Source: Panicum virgatum
Lineage: Eukaryota > Streptophyta > Magnoliopsida > Poales > Poaceae
Direction: 5' to 3'
Assembly: GCF_016808335.1 (NCBI RefSeq)
Contig: NC_053147.1
Coordinates: forward strand, 67,888,960-67,952,959
Length of the DNA: 64,000 bases
A model generated the notes under the pieces. The model made no database searches. It was not told where the DNA came from and saw nothing but the letters and a program-made list of their open reading frames with translations. The position numbers were made by a program, and so were the translations under genes. Positions 22,431-32,902 of this stretch are shown one piece after another; within the stretch, counting starts at the first letter, position 1, and every line of letters starts with the position of its first letter.

Positions 22431-23000
22431 CTAACGAAACCCATTGATGGCGCGATCGAGTTGCATGAACCACTTGTTGCGGGGCTTCGTCTCCACCACG
22501 AGCACGGCGACGTCGCACCGCACGTTGAGGCGGTCGTCCTTGATGAGGAACGCCGCCGTCTTCGCGAGCTCCTCCGTCGCGACGAGCTCCTCAACGCCGG
22601 TCCATGTTGAACCACGGCGGTCGAAGGCGCGCGGCCCCACGATCCGGCTGTGCACCGGGTTGCCGGCGTAGTCGAGGATGCTGACCCGGTACGAGGCTGT
22701 GGCCGTGGCCGAGGGCTCCGGCCCGCAGCCGGCGAGCGCGAGGTCGACGGAGACGAAGCCGCGGTGCAGGTGGTTGACGCCGTTGGGGTAGTAGAGGAGC
22801 TCCCACTGGTGGCCGCCGACGAGGAACCGGCTGGAGCGGACGGCCTTGCCGGTGGCCACCGCCCCGTCCACGAGCGAGTAGCCGTCGATCCGGTGCAGGT
22901 GCGTGCCGGTGGCTTGCCGCGCGCGCGTCGCCGAGCCGGACAGCGCCCCCGGCGCGAGGCGGCCGAACGGCAGCAGCGTCGGGGCCGGTGCCGGCGACAT
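22431..23000 (-). CDS. MATH-domain protein lacking a BTB domain, 189 aa
   Basis: Related to plant BPM/MBTB proteins, which act as substrate adaptors for cullin-3 ubiquitin ligases; MATH binds the substrate and BTB binds cullin. Residues about 36-185 fit a MATH domain: HLHRIDGYSLVDG, then GHQWELLYYPNGVNHLHRGF, VSVDLALAG, SYRVSILDYAGN and WFMQLDRAINGF. The frame stops directly after MATH, so the roughly 170-residue BTB and BACK-like part of typical MBTB proteins is absent. It could be a genuine MATH-only protein, of which grasses have several in lineage-specific expansions, or a 3'-truncated copy; the frame itself is undamaged. The start at 23,000 is the first ATG of the frame (MSPAPAPTLLPF). 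Related fragments are found at 41,113 and 63,336. Confidence 0.8.
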   Translation of the reverse strand: MSPAPAPTLLPFGRLAPGALSGSATRARQATGTHLHRIDGYSLVDGAVATGKAVRSSRFLVGGHQWELLYYPNGVNHLHRGFVSVDLALAGCGPEPSATATASYRVSILDYAGNPVHSRIVGPRAFDRRGSTWTGVEELVATEELAKTAAFLIKDDRLNVRCDVAVLVVETKPRNKWFMQLDRAINGFR

Positions 23001-23512
23001 GATCGATCGATCCGGCGGCGTCGACGATGAAATCGAATGGGTTCCTTGGGTGGGTCACACGTACGTACGTTGTACGCAGGTGGCACAGAGAGACCATGCG
23101 TATATGAGCAGAGCGTGGCCATCGAATCTCAAGTTGTTAGCAGAAGCACGCAAGCAAGGATCGCCCGCTTGCTCAACAGTCTCAGGCCCCATGCCATCAG
23201 CGAAACCATGTCAGTGGGGGATCAGAATCATAAGCAGGCCTTTCAGTTTACTGAATGGAGGCCTGACGCGATCGAGCAGTCTCTCTCTAGGACCTCAGCT
23301 CCTACCTCAGCATCAAGAGCATCGAGATTCGAGAGGTTAATAATTAGCCCCGCGGCATCGAGAGCATCAAGAGCTCCGAGTACAACTCGCTCAAGGACCT
23401 CACTAGGACCTCAACGCCGTCATCGACACGCGCAAGGTCGACGACGCAAGGTCAACGCCCTCGTCGTCGAGGATCTCAACTCCGAGTACAGTATCTCTAT
23501 TCTCTATATCTA
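23001..23512. other. Upstream region of MATH gene
   Basis: Probable MATH promoter (23,001-23,150). 23,280-23,500 contains short degenerate repeats around aggacctca and gcatcgaga / gcatcaagagc. No gene supported. Confidence 0.4.
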
Positions 23513-23657
23513 TCTCTACTACTAATAAGAAGGTAAGGGTGACTTTTTTTTTGTTCGTCATCCGAATATTCCTCCCAGATTCGTTCGTCTGTCCGTTCGC
23601 CTCTCCGCGCGCGGTTCCGCCTCTCTGTCTCCCCCACTCGCCCCCGACGGTTCCATC

Positions 23658-26600
23658 TATAGCTGGCCAACTGGGCCGAGCCCGTTGGGCCGGCACGGGC
23701 CCGGCCCAAGAAAGCACGGCACTGTCCCGGTCCAGCCCGGGAGCATGCGGGCTAGTGCCGGGCCCGTGCCAGGCGCCGGGCCGTGCCTGGGCCGCGATCA
23801 AGGCCCACGGCACTAGCACGGGCCCGGCCCGACAGAAGCGGCGGCACGGGGAGGCACGGCCTCGGCCCGTGAGGCACGGAGGCGGCCCGATGGGCACGCC
23901 GCAGCCTCCCCCCGCGCCCCCGGTGACCGTTGGATCGTCCCGTTGGGGAGGCGATCCGCCCGTTGGTGGCTGGGCTATATAAGCCCCGGTGCCGGCCGCC
24001 CTCCCTCCCAACCCTAACCCTGATTCATTTCCACCCCCCGGCAGCCGCTCGCCTCGCCTCTCTTCTCGTCTCTGATCTCTCACCCTCTTGCCTCTCGGCC
24101 TCTCCCCGCGTCTTCCTGAACTCCGGTGAGAGGCCGGGGCCTGGTGCCGGCACTAGCAGACGGCACGGCCTTGGAGACCCATCATCTCGATCTCGCACAG
24201 ACCATGTAGCGTCCTCATCTCCTTGTCGTCCTCCTCGTCATCTCCGTCGCCATCGCCGCCGCCGGACTCTGGTGCTCCGGATCCGGATCTAGCGTAAGTG
24301 AAACGAATCCTCTCCCTCTCGTACCTATTCTCTCAGTCTCAGACTCTCACTCACTTCTTCAGTTCTTCTGTAGATGTAGAAGGGATCCGTTGAGGAACCA
24401 GGGCCGGAAGCGGAGGGCTGGATCCGTGCTTCATCCACGTCGCCGGTGCACCTGGTGCTCCAGCTACAAAGGTAAGTCTCAAACCCTAACCCTAATCCTA
24501 GATCCAGTCATCCAGTACCGTTTCTTCTCCAAGATTTAACCCTAACCCCTGTTCTTTTCTGTGTTGCATTGTAGCTGTTGAGGAACCAGGTCACTGGCGC
24601 TTGAGCATGGCCGGATCTGACGAAAAGACGGTGGAGGTGGGCATGAACGAGGAGCGGCGGTTGTGCGGCTTGGCCGGAGATGACGACGAGGACAACATGG
24701 ACGAGGACCGCGCGGCCCTATTCGGCGCAACCGCTGATGATGCTATTCCCGTCGACGGCGACGGCGAACACGTTGAGGAACCACCTGCACCTGACGGTAA
24801 CACCGCCAAGCGCCCACGCCCCTCTACCTCTCCTGTCTGGGCTGACTATGAGAAACTATTCAAGGAAATCAATGGTAAGACGGTCAGGTATGGAGCTCGA
24901 TGCCTTCACTGCTCTAAGGTCTACTCTGCTTTCTCTAGTGGTGGCACTGGTCACTTATCCCGGCACATTTTAGTTTGCGTTAAGAAGCGTGAAAAGGATC
25001 GCATGTCTCAGTCTCAAATCTCTTTTACTTCTGATGGTAGTATGCGTACTTGGGACTATTGTCCTATGCGCGCTCGTACTGAACTTGTTCGATTGATTGC
25101 TAGACTAGATATTCCTATCTCTCTTGGTGAATCTGAGGCTTTTGTCGAGTACATTAAAAATGCTCACAATCCTAAATATACTAAAGTGTCTAGGCAAACC
25201 ACCTCTAGAGACATACTGAAGTACTTCACTGATTGCAAGGCTAAACTTGTTGAGACTTTTACTACTTCTGTTAACTGTGTGTGTCTAACCTCCGACATTT
25301 GGTCTGGTAATGCCGAAGAGGATTACATTAGTGTTGTTGCTCACTACATAAACTCTGACTGGCAACTAGAGAAGAGGGTGCTTGGTCTGGTTCTTATTGA
25401 TGTGTCCCACAATGGACAAAATATTGCTGACCATGTAGCATCTGTTCTTGCTGATTATGGTTTGTCTGAAAAGGTGTTTGCTGTTACTTTGGACAATGCA
25501 TCGTCTAATGCATCAGCCATGCATAAACTGAAACCTATTTTGTCTAAATACCTTGGTCTTGAAGTAATTGATGAATCAGAGTATGCATCATCTAGTTTAA
25601 ACAATGCAGTCAATTCTATATTCTTGCATCAGCGTTGTGCATGTCATATTCTGAATCTGATTGTCAAGGAGGCACTAACTACTCTTAAGCATTTGATAGA
25701 AATATTTAGAACTGCAATATCATTTTTAAATTCATCTAATCAGAGGATTGCTGCATATAAAAGCTACTGCATTGCAACTGGTGTTAGGCCTAGAAAGTTT
25801 CAACTGGACATGGAAGTTAGGTGGAATTCTACCTACCTAATGCTTAAACATCTGTTTCCTCATAAGTCCCATTTCACTACTTTCATCCAAGCTCAGTATC
25901 CTAGGGATGAAGGTGAGCCTTTGCTGTTAACTGAGGATCATTGGATGATGGCACAAAAAGTGCTATCCTTTCTTGAGTTGTTTTATGATGCTACTGTCAC
26001 ATTGTCTGGTGTGTACTATCCTACATCTCCACTTATGATTCATTATCTTGTTAAGATTTCTCTGCACCTAAAAAACTATGCTAATGATGTGCACATCAGA
26101 TCTGTGGTGCAACCTATGATAGACAAATATAATAAGTATTGGAGGGACATACCTTTGCTTTACTCTTTTGCATTCATCTTGGACCCCAGAGCTAAAATGA
26201 AAGGTTTTACTAGGGTGCTAAGAAGGCTAGGTAATCTCACCAGTACTGATTATTCTGCTTATTTGGTTGGCACTAGAGCTAGACTTGCTGATGTTTACAA
26301 TAAATATGATGAGAAATATGGTGCTGTTAGGTTGAGGAGGACTGACCCTCCTGTCCTGTCTGGTAAGTCAAGATCTGCTTGGGATGAAATATATGATGAT
26401 GATGGTCCTGTTTTGGGTGGTGTTATCTTGCCTGGTAATCCTAACATGTCCAGAGATACATCTGCAACTTCTCTACTGAATGCGGTAAGGTCATCAGCTT
26501 CTAATGCTTCTGAACTTGTGTCCTACTTGGACTGTGACACTGTAAACCACCTAACTGATGACTTTAACATCTTGGACTGGTGGCATCAACACAAACTTAC

Positions 26601-27368
26601 ATATCCAGTATTGTCAATTATGGCTAAAGATATCTTAACTGTTCCTGTGTCTACCATATCTTCAGAATCCATTTTTAGTATGACAGGCAGGATTATCGAG
26701 GAGCGGCGAAGGAGTTTGAAGCCTGAAATGGTGGAGATGCTGACCTGCATCAAAGACTGGGAGGCTGCAGAAGCAAGACTGCAACAGAATGTGGAGGACA
26801 AGGAGGTTGAGGAAGCTTTTGAAGAACTTTATCTTGATTCATGATCATTTATGTAATGGCCTGTAATATTTAGGACTTGGACTATAGAACTTTAAGTTTG
26901 AACTGTGATGTAATGATCTATTTAATTGGAGCTTGGCTGTACTCTTTTTCCCTCTTTAGGGTTTCTCACAAGGGTGAGTTTTACCTAGAGAGATTTTTAA
27001 TGAGGCAGCTATTGCACAAGCTCCTAATAAAATTGATTTTTTGTTAACTGTTTGAGTTTGGTTTGTGTCTGAGTTTGATTCAGTTCAATTTCTTATCTGT
27101 TATTTGCTTCTATATGTTTGAGACTTGAAAGTGCTTGAAATTTAGAGTTGAATGATGTGTTTTGGCATTATAATGCTAGTGCCGGCACTGGCACTACTGT
27201 GCCCCTTGGCACGGCACGGCACGGCAAAGTGTTAGCCGTGTCGTGCTAGTGCTTTGACACCGGCACGGTGGCACTATTTGACACGGCACGGTTAGTTTGC
27301 AGTGGCACTTAGTGCCGTGCCACGGGCCGTGCCGTGTAGTGCTGTGCCGGCACGTTTGGACAGCTATA
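23658..27368 (+). mobile_element. Complete hAT transposon, 3711 bp
   Basis: Flanked by a perfect 8-bp target-site duplication GTTCCATC (23,650-23,657 and 27,369-27,376). Terminal inverted repeats are TATAGCTGGCCAAC at the left and TATAGCTGTCCAAAC read inward from the right. Both subterminal regions (about 23,690-23,900 and 27,178-27,355) are packed with GGCACGG / CCGTGCC repeats, the usual type of hAT transposase-binding array. The interior contains one long intact transposase gene. A clean TSD and an open frame indicate a recent insertion that may be autonomous. It sits inside the Helitron-like element starting at 23,513. Confidence 0.95.
24607..26844 (+). CDS. hAT-family transposase with BED zinc finger, 745 aa
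   Basis: Cuts and pastes the surrounding hAT element. Residues 75-125 form a BED zinc finger (C99-x2-C102, H116-x3-H120) for binding subterminal repeats. The RNase H-like catalytic core follows, with LTSDIWSGN, VTLDNASSNASA and VRWNSTYLML, motifs around hAT catalytic acidic residues and the conserved Trp. The C-terminal hAT dimerisation domain spans about 642-722 (LDWWHQHKLTYPVLSIMAKD, then STISSESIFSMTGRIIEERR). A strongly acidic N terminus contains a possible basic nuclear signal, KRPRP, at about 69-73. The frame is single-exon and uninterrupted. The ATG at 24,607 is the first in frame. Splice-like signals at 24,292 and 24,574 suggest one or more introns in the 5' UTR. Full domain content makes this a candidate active enzyme. 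Confidence 0.95.
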   Translation: MAGSDEKTVEVGMNEERRLCGLAGDDDEDNMDEDRAALFGATADDAIPVDGDGEHVEEPPAPDGNTAKRPRPSTSPVWADYEKLFKEINGKTVRYGARCLHCSKVYSAFSSGGTGHLSRHILVCVKKREKDRMSQSQISFTSDGSMRTWDYCPMRARTELVRLIARLDIPISLGESEAFVEYIKNAHNPKYTKVSRQTTSRDILKYFTDCKAKLVETFTTSVNCVCLTSDIWSGNAEEDYISVVAHYINSDWQLEKRVLGLVLIDVSHNGQNIADHVASVLADYGLSEKVFAVTLDNASSNASAMHKLKPILSKYLGLEVIDESEYASSSLNNAVNSIFLHQRCACHILNLIVKEALTTLKHLIEIFRTAISFLNSSNQRIAAYKSYCIATGVRPRKFQLDMEVRWNSTYLMLKHLFPHKSHFTTFIQAQYPRDEGEPLLLTEDHWMMAQKVLSFLELFYDATVTLSGVYYPTSPLMIHYLVKISLHLKNYANDVHIRSVVQPMIDKYNKYWRDIPLLYSFAFILDPRAKMKGFTRVLRRLGNLTSTDYSAYLVGTRARLADVYNKYDEKYGAVRLRRTDPPVLSGKSRSAWDEIYDDDGPVLGGVILPGNPNMSRDTSATSLLNAVRSSASNASELVSYLDCDTVNHLTDDFNILDWWHQHKLTYPVLSIMAKDILTVPVSTISSESIFSMTGRIIEERRRSLKPEMVEMLTCIKDWEAAEARLQQNVEDKEVEEAFEELYLDS

Positions 27369-27376
27369 GTTCCATC

Positions 27377-30300
27377 TCCCCCCGTCTCCCTCACCCTCGC
27401 AATCTCTCGCACTCGGCCCGACCTCCTCCCCCCCACCCCCGCGTGCTGCCGCCGCCCCCAACCCCGCCCTCGCCGCCGCCGCGCAGCCCTCGATGCCGGC
27501 CCTGGCCCGAGCCGCCCTGCAGCTCGCACCGCCGCGGGTCGCCCGCGCCGCCGCGCATCCCTCGCCACCGGCCCTCGCCCGAGCCGCCCCACAGCTCGCG
27601 CCGCCGCCGGAACAACCCCGGCCCCTTCGCCGGTCACCGGAGGTACTACCTCGCCCCGTCGGCTCCCCCTCCTCGCCACTACACTTCGATTTGACGGCGC
27701 CCACCACCGGATCCGGCCGCCGGTGGCTCGGCGCCCACCACGACGGCGCCTCCTCCTCGCCACTTCACCTCTTCGGCGCTGCCTTTGCTCCCGCAAGCAG
27801 CCCGGGCCTCTCGGCGCGTCATCCAGCCATCCTCGCCGCGCCCCGCTGCTGTCACGCCGCGTCGAGGTGAAGTGGTTGCCACCGCGATGGGTCCCCGTCC
27901 CCTTGCGCAAAGAGGCGGCGGGTCGACGTCAGCTCGTCGCCTCTCTGACGATCTGCTCCGGCCCGAGGACCTCACCGTCGCAGACACGTTCCCCGGCCTC
28001 CCGCATACCGTGCGGGTCAGGTTAGTACCTCTTGCAGTTTTAATTTCAGGCCTGAAGCGTACGGAGAGCATTCCCAATTGCAGATTTTAATTTCAGGCCT
28101 GAACCTATATGCTATACCTAGCAAAACTGATTCACCTCGGCTACTTTGAGTGGAAACTAGAGTTCCAATTTGCGAGAATTGTATGTCAAAGATTCAATTA
28201 TACACAGGCCTTATAGTTAATTGTTTTGCAATTATGTTGTACACAGGCCTAATAGTTATTTATATGACAGATCATCAACTGTATTGTTATAAATTCCAAA
28301 CACTGGATCATCCAAAGTGGAATTCTGTTTTTCCCTCAAAGTAACCAAGCTGAATCAGTTTTGTTAGGTCAGAGATTAGACATCATAATTGATTAATCAA
28401 TTTATCTTGCTTGAATCCATTAAAGTTTCAGAACCTTTGATCTATGTTCCTCATTCTGCAGTTCAACATTTTTCATTCCAGAAGGTATGTCATCCCATTT
28501 AGTGTGCTGAATAGTAGATTAGAGTAGGCATACAGGAGGTTAATCAGCTAGCAAGTAATGCCTTATCTCATCCATTATTCAAGACACACTGTCCTGCTTG
28601 TGGTTTTGAATTTGACCATAATATCCTACTTCTGGTCCTGAATTTTAGTAGATAAACTGCAGATGGAACTTCTGTTAAACAGCTAGGTAGCAATTATTGG
28701 GATGTCATGGTGCCTAGCTTAGTGCTTAGCAAAGAAGAAAAAAAATTTCGCCGCTGTTGATGCTTAGTAAATATCAAGTAAATGTTGTTGTCCCCCTTTA
28801 TGCTTAGTTCTTATTAAAGAAAAATATATGGAATATATCAGAGTCTGCATATCTTTAGTGCACTGCATGACGTGATCTATCTTAATGGGTATTAAACTAT
28901 AGTTGATCATCTAGAAATGGAATAGTCGAATGGGTATTAGCTCTCTTCATGTGCTATAAATGTTCATGCTTGCGGCTTTCTTCCATCTCACACGTTGCCA
29001 CGGGGTCAGGTACGAGCGGATTGATATGGCGTCTGACTCTCACCCTAGCTCACCGCGGTTTGTCCCGACTCTTGATCGCGCGTGCCTCCCTGTGTTTTGT
29101 TTCATGCAGCTGAATCTGACCTAGATCGTCTCTGATCTGCTTCTTGATTGCGTGCTTCGGGTCTCTATCTGGATTGTCGAGTTGGGGATCGTTATGGTAT
29201 TATGGTTAGATTTGTCACTGCTATACTGCGTAGTGTGATCTGGGGTTAGATCCTATGCATCATGTGCACTGCTTTAGGCTAAGGACTGATGATGTCGTTG
29301 ATGATTGGTGGCTAGCGCCATTTTTCAATTGAAAGCAGTAGCTCATATGCGCAGTGGGTACTATGCTCCTCTGTTGGGATTGCGTTCTGAAGTAGTTTCA
29401 TTTCAATAATTTAACATTTGTACACTGTTGTCAGGAACTGCCCTCTCTTATTTCACTTTAATGTTAGGGGCGTCAGGTTATAATATAGCATGGAACTAAT
29501 TGAACACTGTAAATTCAAGTTTGATGGGGTAATACATGTGTTGGCCAATTGTAAATTGTTCTGCAACGTGGGCTTTAATATGAGTTCTCAGGGGGGAAAC
29601 AAGTGAATGGGACATTTAGTTAAAAAGTTTTAAATGATCATGCCATGCGCCCAAAGAAAAATCTGGATGCATACCATAGTTAGTAATGTAGATTATAGAC
29701 TACATGTTATATTTCTTGAGGCACGCCACTTCCGTCGTTAATTTTCCCACGTTATGCTTCGTAAGGAGTATTTAAAAGTGTATTGCCGTATCTTCAATTT
29801 ATTATCAGCACATTATGTGCTGGTTCAGAAGGTGGCATTTCCTGTCTGTCGAATGATGGCACAATGCGATATCAAATAATCTTTTGCCTGTGCATCCTTT
29901 GTGTACAACAAAATGTTTAAATGCGTTTTAAATTTTTTTAAAAGGATTTATATTGGATGCTAAGTAGGGCTTAATGGGCTGATATTTTCTTAACAGTAAA
30001 ACACATATCCTTGCTACTCGACCGAAGTACCCATTACTCATCAAATTTATGTAGTCATTTGCCAGAGCAAATGACTTCTGGCCAGCTCATGCTACAATGT
30101 ATTCTTCTGCAGGTGGATGAGATGATGAATGTGAACCAGATGGAGGAGCAGGTGCCAATAGCACATCTGACTTGTGCCTGAAGGATAGCAGGTTTGGGGT
30201 TCTCTTGTCTCCTCTTTTAATCTGATAAACCATTTTGCTTATCAACCATTTAATTTGGTACTCATAGTGCAAGTAAAGAGAAGTCTGATAAACCAGGTTG

Positions 30301-32461
30301 ATCAGCCACGTGCAAGTAAATATAAGTCTGTTGCACTTGGTAAAACTTTCCACTGTGAGACCACCTCAACTGGAAGGTATTCTCTGCCTTTGATCAAAGT
30401 TCAGGTCACCAGAATAGACTTTTCTGCTATGTGTGGTTATTTCAGTGTTCGTTAAATTTGCGACGGAAAGACTCGTTAGTTTTGTTCAATGACTTCATGT
30501 ATCCAGACTATTTGCTGAATATCCATTGGATAAGAATTCTTTGCAATCCTGTTAGAATAGATAAAAACTGACAGGTCAAAGCTATGTTAAAATAACGTGG
30601 CATATTTCTAAAAAAAAGTTGTTAATTGATCTTCACATTGTTAATATTAATGCTTCATTAAGCTTTTATGCGGTAAGCTAATGCCATTCTGTGTTATCAC
30701 TTATCAGTCTAAAGCATCAGACCTGAAAATGTGGAATTCATATGCTCATAGTCTGCTTCTTTTCTTTTTGTTATACCTGAAGTTCTGTATATTTCTTTTA
30801 GACTGGTTGGATTTGAGGACGCCCATCCTTTCAAGACGATTTGAATGATTAAGGACATTGTTTCTTCTTATAGTTGGTTATGTGGAAAATTTATAGTATT
30901 GCTGTAATACAGGGTGAGGAGGATCGGCTATTGCAACAAGCTTGTGCGATGTTGATAGAAGATGGTAACCATGGAACTTTGCGACTGTTAGGTGCTGCAG
31001 ATGAGGTGGATTTAGGTCAGTAGTTGGGTTACTACAACATCTATCTATATCTTCATAGTTTACCATCATCCAGTGATTAAAAGGATTTGTGAACAAAATC
31101 TATGATCAATGCGTACAATTATTTGGAAGTAGTAGTTACATACATAAGTCAATGCCCTTATCCATGCTACAGTGGTTAACCAACTTATACAAAACAGAGT
31201 TCCACTATTTTGTATTTTTCCCCCTGAAAGGTGAATTCCACTATTGTCTACTACCGAAAAGCAAATTACTTTGTCAAGATTATCCTTGAATACGTGTACA
31301 AATAATGCACTGTGATACTTAGATTTAGTCAGTGATTAGTTTAAGTTTTCTCATGTTCTGTGCCATGCAGTTCTTCAGACGTCTGTTCAAGAAGAAGAAA
31401 CCGGCGTCAGTCTGACATGAGTGAAGTGTTTGGGGATCAACCATTTGTGCGATCTGTCACTTTTGCTGTGAGACCTGGGACTTGATATTATGCTTATTCT
31501 AATACCAGGACCAACTATAGATATACAAATAAACACTTCTCATATTTTTTTTCCAGCTTCCTGGTATCGACCTTGACGATCTATCTAACAAGGATCTGCA
31601 TGAATGGCATGATTTATTGATTGGCCCGAGCGAGGTATGTTTTTCTTTTCTTATAAGGGGCTCAGCTTGTTGGCAATCTTGATGAGAAACAAGTGATATC
31701 ATGCACTTTTGGTTCATTAGCACACCTCTTTTCTGAAAATTCGTTTATGGATCTCAATATCTCTTTGCTGCATTCTTCGGTTCAGCTCCACAAATAACGT
31801 AGTTTGCTACTCTCTGTTTATGTTGTGATTGCTTGGCGCTGAAAGAACAAGTACTTTTATATGGCTTTTAAGAGGTCAATAGCTATATATCATCGTGTTA
31901 GGATACATCTTGAGCCTTGTTATTATTACATTTAGTGGTTTTGACAGAGTAGACTTATGGTATGTTTGTTGCCCCCTTAATATTGATGCCATAATTTTCC
32001 AATTTCATGTCATACATCTGCTGTTATAAGTGTAGTTGAGCTGAATGAAATAGGAAAACTAAAATTTTCATGCATTTGGATTGGATAGGTTGGTCCAGAT
32101 GCTAGAGCTTCTAGCCTGAGCATATGCTACAATGGATCCATTTAGATTTTCATGGCTGTTGGTTTTATTCGGTTCCTCCGGTGGATGTCATGACAGGGTG
32201 CTGATGGAGATGTCGGCGTCCGGAGGTAGCGCCTAGGTGACTCGTGGCAGATGCAAGCTAGCAGTTGGGCGATATGAAGGCGATGAAGTTGCGTCGTCAG
32301 GTACTTGGATCTAGAGGTGGAAAAGTCAGTTACTAGGTATCCAAATTGTCCCCCTTTTTTAGTTTTATTGGATGCAAAATGTATACCTCTATTCATATAT
32401 ATTGTTACAATTATTTTATATAATGAAAAATTGATGTTGATCAAGAAAATTTATTTCACCT
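27377..32461 (+). other. Helitron interior with exon-like fragments
   Basis: No complete gene. 27,377-28,020 is GC-rich and ends in an exon-like piece (LRPEDLTVADTFPGLPHTVR) followed by a GTTAGT donor at 28,021. 28,990-29,260 resembles the 5' leader and intron start of a housekeeping gene. 31,557-31,634 is a phase-0 exon of 26 codons (LPGIDLDDLSNKDLHEWHDL...) between TTCCAG and GTATGT. A short basic piece (FFRRLFKKKKPASV, stop) occurs at about 31,370. These look like pieces captured from host genes; I cannot name the donors. Confidence 0.45.
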
Positions 32462-32469
32462 GTCGCAAC

Positions 32470-32876
32470 TAGGGATGAAAACGGTCGGAAACGGTAATTA
32501 TTCGGTAATCAGTTTTTTTGGTCGTTTTTCTTTGATTGCGAATAAATAGGATATAGAATCTTGTATACAAATTTGTATTCTTGTTTTGAGCATTGAGCTT
32601 GTAAAGATTCATAAAAGGTAAACCTTAAATTCATCCTATATTTTCTCAAATGATAGATATAAAATTCGGTATGGATTCGGAAACAAATTCGGTATTTTTT
32701 TCACCTTTTTTTGTTGTAGGGAGCAAATAATGCATAAAATAATTTATGCAAAATTTTATTCTTATTTGTAATAATATGCTTGATAATATAAGAAATAATC
32801 ACCATCAAATTTTATACATATCTATTTTAAAATATTAAATTTATTCTAACAGTTCAGATTACCACTTTCATCCCTA
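32470..32876. mobile_element. hAT-type MITE, 407 bp, in the Helitron 3' end
   Basis: Terminal inverted repeats TAGGGATGAAAACGG (left) and TAGGGATGAAAGTGG (right, read inward) are flanked by a perfect 8-bp target-site duplication GTCGCAAC (32,462-32,469 and 32,877-32,884). AT-rich, non-coding interior. The insertion point lies within the CCTGTCGCAACGCACCGG stem-loop of the Helitron terminator. Confidence 0.92.
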
Positions 32877-32902
32877 GTCGCAACGCACCGGCATGCAACT
32901 AG

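Larger units (their letters stand above)
23513..32902 (+). mobile_element. Large Helitron-like element with nested hAT insertions
   Basis: 5' end TCTCTACTACTAATAAG at 23,513 (preceded by A), then gactttttttttgttcgtc, the same opening form seen at 32,903 and 45,839. The 3' end is CTAG at 32,899-32,902 followed by T, preceded by a degenerate CCTGT...ACCGG stem that has been split by a MITE. Removing the hAT (23,658-27,368) and the MITE (32,470-32,876) with their TSDs leaves about 5.3 kb. No Rep/helicase coding sequence is visible, so it is non-autonomous. The interior contains exon-like pieces bounded by splice sites. The 5' end rests on resemblance to the other two copies and is the weaker boundary. 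Confidence 0.6.

Noticed and set aside
27194..28090. Frames up to 242 residues on both strands
   Set aside because: GC-rich repeat-type composition. Only the short splice-bounded piece at 27,945-28,020 looked exon-like.
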